DNA of 64,000 nt from UBA7867 sp964579205 (GTDB lineage: Bacteria > Bacillota > Clostridia > Christensenellales > UBA1242): assembly GCA_964579205.1 (NCBI GenBank), contig CAZOFH010000002.1, forward strand, positions 62,001 through 126,000, given 5' to 3'. The notes below the pieces were generated by a model. The model did not search any database, had not been told where the DNA came from, and worked only from the letters and a program-made list of their open reading frames with translations. Position numbers and translations under genes: made by a program. This document shows, piece by piece, positions 49,730 to 59,722 of the stretch; positions within the stretch are counted from its first letter, which is position 1, and each line of letters opens with the position of its first letter.

Positions 49730-52700
49730 ATGTTAAAAATTAACAAAAAGTTGTTGTTCCTTCCTTTGATAATATGCCTACTATTGGTTGTCTTTTGTAC
49801 TTTTGGTTTTGCTGGTTGTAGCGCTAGCAAGGTCACTATTACATTAAATGCCAATGGTGGTTATTTTGTTGTCGATGGAGAGAATGTGACGACTTACACG
49901 ATCGAGCTCGATGCGGGGCAGACTGTCGATCCGAGCGACTTGCCGAACCCTCGCAGAGACCCGACCAACACCACTGAGTACGTTTACGACGGCTGGTCGT
50001 ACAACTTTGACACTGCCGTGACTCAAGATATCACGGTCAACGTCGAGTGGCAAGAGAATGTCAGAATGTACACGGTTACTTTTGACGCAAACGGTGGATT
50101 GTACACCCATTTGCCTACTGGCAACACCGCTACTGTGACGGCTCAGTACACCTACAACGCTAATATTACTGCGCCTAGCGACCCTGTCAAGGCTTCTGAC
50201 GGCACGTACAATTACGCATTCGCAGGCTACACACCTGTAGTTAATAACAAGGCTACTCAGAGCGTGACTTATGTCGCTCAATGGACGCCTACCGCTATAG
50301 ACTACACTTTGATTTTTAATGCCAACGGTGGTAAGATCAACAATGGTTCGACCGACTTGGAGTATTATCAAGTGAATAATGCTCGCTATGGGGCTCAGAT
50401 TGCGTTGCCTGCTGGATATAATGTCAAGGCACCAGAGTCTACCGCGTCCCAAGACTATGTCTTTGCGGGCTGGTACACTGCTCCAAACGGAGGGCAAAAG
50501 GTAACTACTGTCTCAGGTAACAATACCGTTTACGCACAGTGGACTACCAAAACCAGAAAATACACGGTGACTTTTGACGCAGGTACAGGTAAATTCGCCG
50601 ATGGCTCACAGACCAAGTCTTTCTCATTGGATTATGGCGTGACTATCGTAGAGCCTAGTCAACAGCCTAGTATGCAGCAGGACAATACTACAGTCTACAC
50701 TTTCGCAGGCTTCGGCGTCCCTGCTAATACTACTGTTAGTGAGGATGTGACCTATGTCGCTAGTTATACCACTGCGACTAGGTACTATTCTGTGACATTC
50801 CACGCCGGTGAGGGTGCATATTTTGACAATCCTGCCACTACTACAAAAGTTGTCACAGGGCTAACATTTGAGCAGGCGATTACACAGCCTGCTATTGAAC
50901 CGACCAAGACTGCTACCACCAGTTCTACCTTTACTTTCTCTGGATATAATGCCAATTTTGTCTCAGGGACTACAGAGGTGACTGGAGACGGTATGGAGTT
51001 TACAGCGCAGTATAACGAGACCCCTAGGATATATGTTGTAGTATTTTACGCTGGTGCAGATGCACACTTTGATATCGAAGGCAATCCTAGTCAGTACTCT
51101 ATAAACCTTGCGTATGGTGCTAATATCAAGAGTGGCATAAGCGATATCCCTACACCTGTCAAGGATTCTACCGCAGCATACACCTATGAGTTCGCTGCTT
51201 ACCTAAACTTGACCGACACCGCTACAGTGACGGGCGAGAATATGACTTATACCGCAAGTTATACTCAGAGCGACAGATACTACACTGTGACATTTGATGC
51301 TAACGGCGGTGAATTCGCAAATGGCGAAGGTACTGTTACTCAGAGCGTAAAGTATAACGAGCACGCAGATTTGAGTGAGAGTGCTGTAGAGAGGCCTACC
51401 AAGGCATCTAGTGATTGCTACACTTACTCATTTATGGAATGGAGTACTGAGAGTATTGGTGCTGGTACCATTATGTCCCCAGTTACAGACGATACTACTT
51501 ATTATGCTCGTTATGAGGCTAGCACAAGGACATACACAGCCACTTTTGTAGATAGCAATGGAAAGGTTATCTATGAGACTACTTACAAAGCAAGCCCTTT
51601 TGGCGCGCCAAAGTTAAGTGAAGATCAAATGGCAGCATTAAACACTGCTTATGAGGATGCCGGTTTGAATGTTAGAGATGAATATGGCTTTATTGGGCGT
51701 TGGGATTTCACTTTGCTAAACGCAAACACCTCTTGCTATGTTAACGGCGAATACTCTGTTTACAAATTTGGTGACGGTTCTGCACAAAAGCCTTACCTGA
51801 TTGACGGACTAGATGCTTTCGGCGGAATGTTCAAGAAATTGAGCGAGTTCTACAGCAATTACACCGCCGCAACTAACGAGTCTGAAAAAACTATTCGATA
51901 CAATAACGCAAAACGCACAAATTACAAGATGATTGCTGATGTCGACTTTACTGGCTACAATACTTTGTCTGAAGACAAAAAGGTTAGTCCTTGGTTTATC
52001 GGTACATTGAGTGCATCAAAAGGCAACAATTCGCATTACGCAATCAAGGGGTTGAAACCTGAATATTTCCCTGCTACTTGGGGCGCAATGTTTAATGAGA
52101 TTCGTGATGCTACTGTTCGAGAATTGGATATTATCCTTGGGGCAGACTTGGTAAGTTTCGCAAGTATCGCTTGTGGTGATAGAGTTGACTTTATCGGTGT
52201 TGACATTCGCAATGCAGAAGAGGGTGCTTCGACATTCATTTCAAAGGATGATAACAACGAAAGCGCTTACTTGGTACACACCACCGCAAAAACCACCTCA
52301 TTTGAGAGATGTGTAAACTACGCAAACTACACTTCAGAAGCAAGTTACTTTGGTATTTTCATCGGTGGTTATTCAGACGGTAGCGCGGATTACTCATCGA
52401 AACTGGAGTTCGAAGGGTGTGAAAACAGAGGTAACGTCGTATCTAGCGATTATGTAGGTATACTGACTGGTAACCCTGCACGCCGTAACTTTAAGTCGGA
52501 TTTTAGCACTGTTTTAATTGGAGAGTGTTACAACTACGGTAATATTGCCGCTCGTGGAGTAGGTGGTTTTGTAGGCTTCTCATCTACATCTCCATCAGGC
52601 GTAAGCGCTGAGATGAAGACTGTGTTGGATGCTATGGTTGAGAACAAAGACGGTGGTACTATGACCACATTGACAGCACTCAATGCTACACTCGCTACTA

Positions 52701-54232
52701 CCAAGACTGGTGACGCTAATGAGACTGACCAAATTGTCTTGACTGCAAGGTCAGGCAACCTTGCCGCAGGTAAGTACGTTCTGACAGTAGTAGCATATGC
52801 AAAGAATGCCAATAGTACTGTTCGTGTAAACTACTCGTTCACAAAAGAATTGGCTGCAGCTGATGCGGCTACAAACTCAATAAGTTTCGGTAGCCAATAC
52901 GACTTTATCGACAAGAATTCATACGCTGCGTACACTGGTCTGACTCTGCCTGCCGAGTTGACTTGGACAAAAATGACTGGTTACAACATCAAATACTTGT
53001 TTGATGACGCAAACAAATTGATTGTGTTTGACTTCGCTGACTATGTTGAGACCGATTACACACTAAACCCAGAAGCCCAGAGTACCGCTTATGTGACTTA
53101 CTACAATGGCGAGAATATCTTGAGCGCTTCAAGCACTTATGCCATGGCTTCAAACCACGCAACAGTTACTACCCAACAGACATTTTACAGTGCATTGACT
53201 GCTCAAAAGTCATACATTGCATTGGGTAATGACATCGAGTTGAGTAATGTGAATGTGGTGGTAGACGGTGCGTTCGCTGTAATCAATTATAACCTAAATC
53301 TTAACCTAAACGGTCACTATTTGGATGCAACTGCTGCGATTACCCGCGTGTTCGTGGTGGACGGTAGCGCTAATATGGTTGTCTACACCACTGCTCCTGC
53401 TACATCTGCAGGCACGACCGAGAGTTATTCGCTCGAAAAAGAGGACACTGGCGAAAGCAAGACACGTGAGCCATCTGAGGGGCCTGTAAAGGGTACGCCT
53501 GGTTCTAGTTCACCTACCACTACCATCACCTCTATTACCGTCCTTGACGCTCGCAACTTGCTTAGGGCTAATGGTTACGCTTTCCGAGTGCAAAATGGTG
53601 GTAACTTGAGCATCCTCGAGGGCGTGACAGTTTGCAGTACGAATAACTTTACCATTTTCGTAAAAGGTACTGGGAATGCTGACAATAGTTCATCACTTTG
53701 TGTGAGTGGTACGGTAGACTGTCAAAGCACGCTTCACGCTGCTATCTCAGGTAATGGTATCGGAAACTTGGGTGGTATCAATATTAGTATCAACGGTGGT
53801 ACTGTTACCTCAAAAGAAGCCGCTATCTATATGCCTAGCAGCGGTACTTTGACCGTCAGTGGCAATGCTACCATCTCTGGTACTACCGCTATCTATATTA
53901 AGGCTGGTACCGTTAATCTAAACGATGGCACGATTTCATCGACTCACACTGGCAACAAAATTGATTATGTATACAGCAATGACGGTTACAATGTGACTGG
54001 TGACGCAATCGTGGTAGATAGTTGCGGTTACCCTGACAGCCCTGCGACTGTGACAATCTCTAATGATGTCGCAATCGAGGCAAGTGGCACAAACTGTGCA
54101 AAAGTTGCCCACTACAAAAAGACTCCTATTGTAGACGCCAAGGTCGCAATTATTACTACAACTAAGGATGATTATACTCCTGTTGTGTATGTTGATGGGG
54201 TGTTGCAAACAACTACCACAACTGATGAATAA
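49730..54232 (+). CDS. Large lipoprotein with InlB-type B-repeats and beta-helix region
   Basis: The 1500-aa protein has a signal peptide with lipobox FAGC (lipidated cysteine at 30). About eight tandem repeats of some 80 residues follow, each starting YTVTFDANGG-like and containing an aromatic FAGW/FAGY centre (Listeria-Bacteroides InlB B-repeats, residues ~35-640). A GLUG-like region (about 680-960) comes next and then a Gly/Asn/Thr-rich right-handed beta-helix region (about 1180-1450). It should be a membrane-tethered surface adhesin. The ATG at 49730 is preferred since GGAGAG lies 9 bp before it; the ATG at 49721 abuts that sequence. It has its own promoter and terminator. Confidence 0.88.
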   Translation: MLKINKKLLFLPLIICLLLVVFCTFGFAGCSASKVTITLNANGGYFVVDGENVTTYTIELDAGQTVDPSDLPNPRRDPTNTTEYVYDGWSYNFDTAVTQDITVNVEWQENVRMYTVTFDANGGLYTHLPTGNTATVTAQYTYNANITAPSDPVKASDGTYNYAFAGYTPVVNNKATQSVTYVAQWTPTAIDYTLIFNANGGKINNGSTDLEYYQVNNARYGAQIALPAGYNVKAPESTASQDYVFAGWYTAPNGGQKVTTVSGNNTVYAQWTTKTRKYTVTFDAGTGKFADGSQTKSFSLDYGVTIVEPSQQPSMQQDNTTVYTFAGFGVPANTTVSEDVTYVASYTTATRYYSVTFHAGEGAYFDNPATTTKVVTGLTFEQAITQPAIEPTKTATTSSTFTFSGYNANFVSGTTEVTGDGMEFTAQYNETPRIYVVVFYAGADAHFDIEGNPSQYSINLAYGANIKSGISDIPTPVKDSTAAYTYEFAAYLNLTDTATVTGENMTYTASYTQSDRYYTVTFDANGGEFANGEGTVTQSVKYNEHADLSESAVERPTKASSDCYTYSFMEWSTESIGAGTIMSPVTDDTTYYARYEASTRTYTATFVDSNGKVIYETTYKASPFGAPKLSEDQMAALNTAYEDAGLNVRDEYGFIGRWDFTLLNANTSCYVNGEYSVYKFGDGSAQKPYLIDGLDAFGGMFKKLSEFYSNYTAATNESEKTIRYNNAKRTNYKMIADVDFTGYNTLSEDKKVSPWFIGTLSASKGNNSHYAIKGLKPEYFPATWGAMFNEIRDATVRELDIILGADLVSFASIACGDRVDFIGVDIRNAEEGASTFISKDDNNESAYLVHTTAKTTSFERCVNYANYTSEASYFGIFIGGYSDGSADYSSKLEFEGCENRGNVVSSDYVGILTGNPARRNFKSDFSTVLIGECYNYGNIAARGVGGFVGFSSTSPSGVSAEMKTVLDAMVENKDGGTMTTLTALNATLATTKTGDANETDQIVLTARSGNLAAGKYVLTVVAYAKNANSTVRVNYSFTKELAAADAATNSISFGSQYDFIDKNSYAAYTGLTLPAELTWTKMTGYNIKYLFDDANKLIVFDFADYVETDYTLNPEAQSTAYVTYYNGENILSASSTYAMASNHATVTTQQTFYSALTAQKSYIALGNDIELSNVNVVVDGAFAVINYNLNLNLNGHYLDATAAITRVFVVDGSANMVVYTTAPATSAGTTESYSLEKEDTGESKTREPSEGPVKGTPGSSSPTTTITSITVLDARNLLRANGYAFRVQNGGNLSILEGVTVCSTNNFTIFVKGTGNADNSSSLCVSGTVDCQSTLHAAISGNGIGNLGGINISINGGTVTSKEAAIYMPSSGTLTVSGNATISGTTAIYIKAGTVNLNDGTISSTHTGNKIDYVYSNDGYNVTGDAIVVDSCGYPDSPATVTISNDVAIEASGTNCAKVAHYKKTPIVDAKVAIITTTKDDYTPVVYVDGVLQTTTTTDE

Positions 54233-54351
54233 TCTCCTTATTTCCGCAGTACGCACATAATCTTATTCAGGTGTCGTTGGGGACTCCAACCGCAATGCCG
54301 CCTACATAAGACTAGTATCTGCGCTCGCCCTAGCGAAGGGGGATAGGAGAT

Positions 54352-54389
54352 AAACGCAAAAAACGACCGTAAGGTCGTTTTTTGCGTTT
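54352..54389 (+). terminator. Terminator of the InlB-repeat lipoprotein
   Basis: AAACGCAAAAAACGACC, loop GTAA, GGTCGTTTTTTGCGTTT: a perfect 17-bp stem. Confidence 0.9.
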
Positions 54390-54483
54390 AATAATCGTGG
54401 CAGCATCGCGCTCCACGCTGCCACAGTTTTTACATAGCGCCAAGAGATAAGCAAAAACTCTCATTGATTATCAGCACGCCTAT

Positions 54484-54512
54484 GCACATTTGACTGCCTT
54501 AAAACATACAAT
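54484..54512 (+). promoter_or_regulatory. SigmaE-like promoter
   Basis: GCACATT (54484-54490), 14-bp spacer, CATACAAT (54505-54512), matching the SigmaE consensus at 6 of 7 and 8 of 8. It lies 34 bp before the start codon at 54547. Confidence 0.6.
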
Positions 54513-54546
54513 AATAGTGTACGGGCAAGTCTTATGGAGGTTAAAA

Positions 54547-55209
54547 ATGTCTTTCTTTTCTGGACTTAGGACAGAGCAGATACCGGGACCGATTACCGAC
54601 AACCCAATGCGCGGCTTGTGCGAAAAAGTGTGTATTCAGGTGAAAAAAGTCTTTGACGCGTGCCTCAAACAGCAGCACGTGACCGACACTCAGGTGCAAC
54701 TCAACTCTTTCACCCCTGCGAACCCCACTTTCCCGCTGACATTCGTGTCAGGGCAGTCTAGCCTGACGAGTCGCCCCACACTATCAAACCTTAGTGTGAC
54801 GCGATTTACCGACAGGCCAAATTTCGCTCACGTGTCTGCGATAGCGAATATTCCGATTGAAGTGGTTTATACCGATGCCGACGGCAAACAAGGCGTGGCG
54901 AGTGGCGTGATTTCGCTGCCCCAAGACGTGGTGCTATTCCTGCCTCAGGCGTCCATTGTCCCTTATCAAGTCGAACTAGTCGCCAGCGCGATTATCGCAC
55001 AAGGGACATTTGATAATAGCATCATTACTCTCGAAGGGTGTGTGATGATGATTATCAAAATCGTGGCAGAGACCGAACTCTTGATACCTAGTTATGGATA
55101 CTGCCACATTCCGCAATGTCAGGAATTTTCTACCAACGTGTGCCAAGGATTTTTTGAAATGCCGTTGTTTCCGTCGACCACTCCAATCAATCCAGCAGAC
55201 CAAAACTAA
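54547..55209 (+). CDS. Conserved clostridial protein, probable sporulation role
   Basis: The 220-aa protein starts MSFFSGLRTEQIPGPITDNP and continues with RGLCEKVCIQVKKVFDACLK, a signature I know from hypothetical proteins widespread in Clostridia. Cysteines occur early and again in a late cluster (YCHIPQCQEF...NVCQGFF). There is no signal peptide. The start at 54547 is chosen for GGAGG 7 bp upstream; a longer open frame from 54490 covers the promoter. The SigmaE-like promoter suggests mother-cell expression, so a coat or cortex-related role is possible, but the function is unknown. Confidence 0.75.
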   Translation: MSFFSGLRTEQIPGPITDNPMRGLCEKVCIQVKKVFDACLKQQHVTDTQVQLNSFTPANPTFPLTFVSGQSSLTSRPTLSNLSVTRFTDRPNFAHVSAIANIPIEVVYTDADGKQGVASGVISLPQDVVLFLPQASIVPYQVELVASAIIAQGTFDNSIITLEGCVMMIIKIVAETELLIPSYGYCHIPQCQEFSTNVCQGFFEMPLFPSTTPINPADQN

Positions 55210-55239
55210 TGACCATAAGATTTATCTCTACGACAAAAG

Positions 55240-55275
55240 TAGCCCAGAACCGACAAGTTTTGGGCTATTTTTTTG
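55240..55275 (+). terminator. Terminator of the 54547 gene
   Basis: TAGCCCAGAAC and GTTTTGGGCTA pair around CGACAA, followed by a T-run. Confidence 0.85.
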
Positions 55276-55303
55276 TTAAAATAAACAAAATCCACAAAAA
55301 CAC

Positions 55304-55332
55304 TTGCAAAACGCTGCAAAACATTATAAAAT
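55304..55332 (+). promoter_or_regulatory. Promoter of the dcw-type cluster
   Basis: TTGCAA (55304-55309), 17-bp spacer, TAAAAT (55327-55332), 16 bp before the first gene. Confidence 0.55.
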
Positions 55333-55348
55333 TAACCTGAGGTAATAT

Positions 55349-56077
55349 ATGAAAATTTTTGCGATAGGAGATTTGCACTTGTCTACCGCGGTGGACAAGC
55401 CAATGGACATTTTTGGACCGGGGTGGGAGAACCACTTTGAGCGCATACAGACAGACTGGCTAGCCAAGGTCACCGACAATGATTTGGTGCTGGTGCCAGG
55501 GGATATTAGTTGGGGGATGTATGCCCAAGAGGCAAAGCCCGACCTTGATTTGGTCTCTCGACTGCCGGGCAAGATTATTTTTACACGCGGCAACCACGAT
55601 TATTGGTGGAAGTCTATTTCTGCCGTCCGCGCCTTGCTAAATGAGGGGCGCTATGCTCTCCAAAATGACGCTATCCGCTTTGACGGAGTGGTGATTTGCG
55701 GCACTCGTGGCTGGGCTGTGCCCGAGGTGGAGGGCAAGTTTAAGGATGCCGAGGACGAAAAGATTTTCAAACGTGAGGTCATCAGGCTCGAGTTGGCTCT
55801 CAAGGATATGCAGAGGCTGCGCGAGGCGGGGGACAAGGCGATCGTGATGATACACTATCCGCCCTTTAATGCAAAGATGCTGCCGTCTGAGTTTACTCGT
55901 CTGTGTGAAAAATACAACGTTGATTATGTGGTCTACGGGCATCTCCATGGCAAAAACTGCCGCTGCAAATTGCGTATGGTGCAGAATGGCGTGGAGTACT
56001 TTTTGACCAGTTGCGATCAGGTCAACTGTTCGCTAGTGCCGATTTGTGAGGTCGGAGGTGCAGAAAATGGAGTTTAA
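55349..56077 (+). CDS. Calcineurin-like metallophosphoesterase
   Basis: The 242-aa protein has a complete set of metal ligands: GDLHL (D8, H10), GDISW, RGNHDYW, IHYPP and GHLHG. It is thus a probably active phosphoesterase, in contrast to the degenerate one at 21535. The substrate cannot be told. It takes the place at the head of the cell-wall cluster where mraZ is usual. Its 3' end overlaps rsmH by 11 bases. Confidence 0.88.
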   Translation: MKIFAIGDLHLSTAVDKPMDIFGPGWENHFERIQTDWLAKVTDNDLVLVPGDISWGMYAQEAKPDLDLVSRLPGKIIFTRGNHDYWWKSISAVRALLNEGRYALQNDAIRFDGVVICGTRGWAVPEVEGKFKDAEDEKIFKREVIRLELALKDMQRLREAGDKAIVMIHYPPFNAKMLPSEFTRLCEKYNVDYVVYGHLHGKNCRCKLRMVQNGVEYFLTSCDQVNCSLVPICEVGGAENGV

Positions 56078-57002
56078 TCACATCCCAGTAATGCTCGACG
56101 AGTGTATCGACGCACTCAATATCGACCCCGACGGCGTGTATATGGATGGGACTTTGGGCGGCGCAGGGCATAGCAGCGTCATCGCTAGCAAACTGTCTGA
56201 GCGCGGTACTCTTATCTGCTTTGACCTAGACTGCGAGGCTATCGAGGTAGCCAAACAGCGTATCCAGTGCAAGGGCAAAGTTATTTTCGTCCATTCTAAT
56301 TACAAGGAGTTTTTGGCTGCGCTGAGAGAGAATAACATCGCAGGGCTAGACGGGATTTTGGTGGATTTGGGGGTGAGTAGTTACCAAATCGACAATCCCG
56401 AGCGCGGCTTTAGTTATATGAGCGACGGTCCGCTCAAGATGACGATGGATGGCGACCAAAAAAAGGACGCCGAGACCGTGGTTAATTCTTATAGCGCCGA
56501 GAGACTGACGCAAATTTTTAGAGAATATGGCGAGGAGCGTTTTGCAAAATTGATTGCCGATAGCATTGTGGCTCAGCGCAAAATTCAGCGAATTACCACT
56601 ACGCGTCAATTAGCCGAAATTGTGGAGAAAAGCATCCCTGCCAAGTTCCGCTTTGCCAACGGTCACCCCGCAAAGCGCGTTTTTCAGGCTATTCGTATCG
56701 AGGTGAATAGCGAATTGAGTGGGCTGGGTGACTTTTTGGTGAGTTGCGTGCGCGACGGCTTGAATAGCGGCGGCAGGCTGGCGGTCATCACTTTTCACTC
56801 ACTAGAGGACAGGATTGCCAAGGACGCATTCAGGATGCTGGCGAGCGATTGCTTGTGCGACAAAAAATTACCTGTGTGCGTGTGCCACCATACCGCCGAG
56901 GTGACTTTGGTCACCAAAAAGCCGATTTTGCCGAGCGAGAGCGAGTTGGCTAATAATACGCGTTCGCATAGTGCAAAGTTACGCGTGGTGCAGAAAATTT
57001 AG
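56067..57002 (+). CDS. rsmH: 16S rRNA (cytosine-1402-N4)-methyltransferase RsmH
   Basis: The 311-aa protein starts MEFNHIPVMLDECIDAL, with the AdoMet motif YMDGTLGGAGHS and the later ILVDLGVSSYQID, all typical of RsmH (MraW). The ATG at 56067 is chosen because GGAGGT lies just upstream and the family starts here. It overlaps the preceding gene by 11 bases, showing translational coupling. Confidence 0.97.
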   Translation: MEFNHIPVMLDECIDALNIDPDGVYMDGTLGGAGHSSVIASKLSERGTLICFDLDCEAIEVAKQRIQCKGKVIFVHSNYKEFLAALRENNIAGLDGILVDLGVSSYQIDNPERGFSYMSDGPLKMTMDGDQKKDAETVVNSYSAERLTQIFREYGEERFAKLIADSIVAQRKIQRITTTRQLAEIVEKSIPAKFRFANGHPAKRVFQAIRIEVNSELSGLGDFLVSCVRDGLNSGGRLAVITFHSLEDRIAKDAFRMLASDCLCDKKLPVCVCHHTAEVTLVTKKPILPSESELANNTRSHSAKLRVVQKI

Positions 57003-57034
57003 TGATAAATCAAAGAAAATAGGAGTATATTATT

Positions 57035-57787
57035 ATGTCTTTTAACTCAAAGGATAATTTGACTACTACCTTGGAGAGACCAACTACGGAGAAAGATTTT
57101 GCTGATTTGGTGGACAAAAAAGTTGAGCAAAATATCAATCTTGACCGCGTGATGAGTGAGGTCGAGCGTGAAACGGCGCGTTTTGAGACATCGCATTCGG
57201 CGGCAGGGTTGACCGAAGTTTACAACAAAATAGATAGGCAGACGATTGCTTCGGTCGAGGACGAAGAGGCGGATTTTGAGGAAGAAATCCCAGAGCAGGA
57301 GACCGTCTCAGCACCCAAAGAGAGCAGTGTCGACAGGGTCAAAAAGTCGCGGTCATATCGAGATGTAGTGCGCACTTTTGAGACTCCGACGCTAGAAATC
57401 GACGAGGTCGCCAGCAGTCAAAAGCGCGTCAAAAAGTCGGCAAAATCCGTCGCAAAATCATCGAGCAGAATGAAACTCTGGATTACTACGAGCGCGTGTT
57501 GCTTGGTTTTGCTCATCGGCTTGGTCATTTGCAACATTTTTGCGATAGGCAATATCGAGCGTCAGACTGGGCTTGCCGAGAGTACTCTCATACAACAGGA
57601 GCAAGAATTGAGCGGTGTCAACGGTCAGATTGAGGGCGAGCAGGGGGCAATCCCTGAGAATATGCGCGATGTGGTGCGCAACGGCGGCACTATCGACATC
57701 GCGCCGACCGCCAATCCCGATATTGTGACGACGGACAACTTTTTCAATCGTTTTGCAAAATTTATCTCGTATTTGTTCGGCAGGTAG
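57035..57787 (+). CDS. FtsL-like division protein with long cytoplasmic region
   Basis: The 250-aa protein has one membrane segment (about 148-170, after MKLWITTSACC) followed by a short heptad-like extracellular part (TLIQQEQELSGVNGQIEGEQ). This topology and its place between rsmH and the penicillin-binding protein point to FtsL/DivIC. The N-terminal 145 residues are acidic and then Lys/Ser-rich, much longer than in usual FtsL (about 100-120 aa in total). AGGAG lies 9 bp before the ATG. Identification rests mainly on topology and position. Confidence 0.6.
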   Translation: MSFNSKDNLTTTLERPTTEKDFADLVDKKVEQNINLDRVMSEVERETARFETSHSAAGLTEVYNKIDRQTIASVEDEEADFEEEIPEQETVSAPKESSVDRVKKSRSYRDVVRTFETPTLEIDEVASSQKRVKKSAKSVAKSSSRMKLWITTSACCLVLLIGLVICNIFAIGNIERQTGLAESTLIQQEQELSGVNGQIEGEQGAIPENMRDVVRNGGTIDIAPTANPDIVTTDNFFNRFAKFISYLFGR

Positions 57788-57805
57788 TTTTTTTGGGGAG
57801 GCTAA

Positions 57806-59722
57806 ATGCGACAATTTTTTAGTCTGAATAGTTTACACAAAAGGTTATTGTGCGTGGTTTGCATAATGGCCTTTTTATTTTTGTGCGTGATAGGCAAACT
57901 TTTCGTCGTCCAAATTATACAGGGCAAAGGCTTGCAGACGAGAGCGATTAGTCAGTGGACACGCGATTTGCCTATTGCGGGGGTGCGTGGCAAGATTTTG
58001 GATAGGAATGGCACCGTACTTGCGAGCAGTTTTACCACTTACAATGTCTATCTGCGCAGCAGTAATATCACCGACCCTGAGGCGGTGACGGCGGCGGTGT
58101 CCGAGACGCTCGACCTCGACTATGATACAGTATTAGACAAGGCAAAAAAGAAAAATGTCAGCGAGAGCCTAGTCGCGCAGCAGGTCGATAGGGAAAAGGC
58201 GCTCGCGCTACTCAATACCGGGCTCGGGGGGATTTATCTCAGCGAAACCAGCACGCGCGAGTACCCATACGGCGATTATTTGACCAGCGTTTTGGGCATC
58301 ACCACTATTGATAATGTCGGGCAGGCGGGATTGGAGGCATATTATAATAATTATCTCACTGGTGTGTCAGGGCAGACTTTGACTGAGAGCACGATTACAG
58401 GTACCGAACTGTCCTCCGCCACCACCAGTTTTGTGCCGGGGATTGCGGGGTGCGATATTACCTTGACTATTGATATCGGCATCCAGCGCGTTTTGGAGGA
58501 GGTTGTCGATAGAGCGATTGTCGAGCAGGAGGCTCGTGGGGTGACCGCGATTATGATGGACCCGAATAACGGAGAAATTCTCGGTATGGCGAGCAAACCG
58601 AGTTTTGACCTAAACAATCCGCCGCGCGACGATGTGCAAAAATTGCTGCAATATTCCAAGAATGTGAATATCGTAGATGTATACGAGCCGGGCAGTACTT
58701 TCAAACTTTTCACCATTTCTGCGGCGCTGAGCGAGGGCGTGACTAGCGTGGATGAGCGCTTTTATGACCCGGGGTATAGGGTGGTCGACGGCGAAAAAAT
58801 CAAGTGCTGGCGTACGCGCGGTCACGGTTCGCAGACCTTGGCTGATGGCTTGGCTAATAGTTGCAATAGCGTCTTTATGGACTTGGGGCTACGCCTCGGC
58901 AAGGAGAAGTTGTATGCCTATCTCTCTAGTTTTGGCTTCGGCACGCCTACCGGCGTGGACTTTGCGGGCGAAAGCGCAGGGATAATGATGAATGTAAATT
59001 CGGTCAAAAATGTTGACCTCGCCCGTATCTCGTTTGGGCAAGCCGTGGCAGTGACGCCGCTGCAAATGGTGACGGGGGTGAGCGCGGTGGTAAACGGGAC
59101 TCTATATGAGCCGCATTTTTTGCGGTCAATTACTAGCGCTAGTGGGGTGAAAAAAGAATTCGGCGCTGTGGCAGTGCGCAATGTGCTAGACAAGTCAGTC
59201 TCGAGTACGGTTACCAGCCTGATGGAGGGGGTGGTCAGTACCAAAGGGCTGTATAGTTTTGTGCCGGGGTATCGGATAGGCGGCAAGACGGGCACAGCGC
59301 AAAAGTATGAGAATGGTCATATTGCTAGCGGCAAGTATGTGTCGAGTTTTGTAGGGTGCTATCCTGTGGAAAATCCTGAATATGTGCTGCTCCTTTGTGT
59401 AGATGAGCCGGGGACCGGGGTGTATTACGGTAGTATGGTGGCTGCCCCGTATGCAAAGCAAGTCTTTTCTGGGCTGTTCACTTACAAAAATATTGCCCCG
59501 ACTTCGCTGACAGAAGATATGAAAAAACTTGAGCCGAATATCGCTGTACCTAATCTAGTAGGTCTGTCCATTACCCAAGCCGTGTCTCTGCTCAAGCAAA
59601 TGAAACTCGAATATGAAATAGACGGTGAGGGCGACTATGTCGTTTGGCAAAATATCCCTGCTGGCGAAATGCTTTTTGCGGGTGGTATCATTTTTATTAG
59701 TACGGTGCAGCAAAATGGTTAG
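57806..59722 (+). CDS. Class B penicillin-binding protein, SpoVD/FtsI type
   Basis: The 638-aa peptidoglycan transpeptidase has an N-terminal membrane anchor (about 13-35), a dimerisation domain starting RGKILDRNG, a transpeptidase domain with S297 in STFK, SCN (about 353) and K494 in KTGT, and one C-terminal PASTA domain (VPNLVGLSITQAVSLLKQM). A PASTA domain in a dcw-type locus fits either FtsI/PBP2x (division) or SpoVD (spore cortex); the window does not decide. GGGGAGG precedes the ATG. Confidence 0.93.
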   Translation: MRQFFSLNSLHKRLLCVVCIMAFLFLCVIGKLFVVQIIQGKGLQTRAISQWTRDLPIAGVRGKILDRNGTVLASSFTTYNVYLRSSNITDPEAVTAAVSETLDLDYDTVLDKAKKKNVSESLVAQQVDREKALALLNTGLGGIYLSETSTREYPYGDYLTSVLGITTIDNVGQAGLEAYYNNYLTGVSGQTLTESTITGTELSSATTSFVPGIAGCDITLTIDIGIQRVLEEVVDRAIVEQEARGVTAIMMDPNNGEILGMASKPSFDLNNPPRDDVQKLLQYSKNVNIVDVYEPGSTFKLFTISAALSEGVTSVDERFYDPGYRVVDGEKIKCWRTRGHGSQTLADGLANSCNSVFMDLGLRLGKEKLYAYLSSFGFGTPTGVDFAGESAGIMMNVNSVKNVDLARISFGQAVAVTPLQMVTGVSAVVNGTLYEPHFLRSITSASGVKKEFGAVAVRNVLDKSVSSTVTSLMEGVVSTKGLYSFVPGYRIGGKTGTAQKYENGHIASGKYVSSFVGCYPVENPEYVLLLCVDEPGTGVYYGSMVAAPYAKQVFSGLFTYKNIAPTSLTEDMKKLEPNIAVPNLVGLSITQAVSLLKQMKLEYEIDGEGDYVVWQNIPAGEMLFAGGIIFISTVQQNG

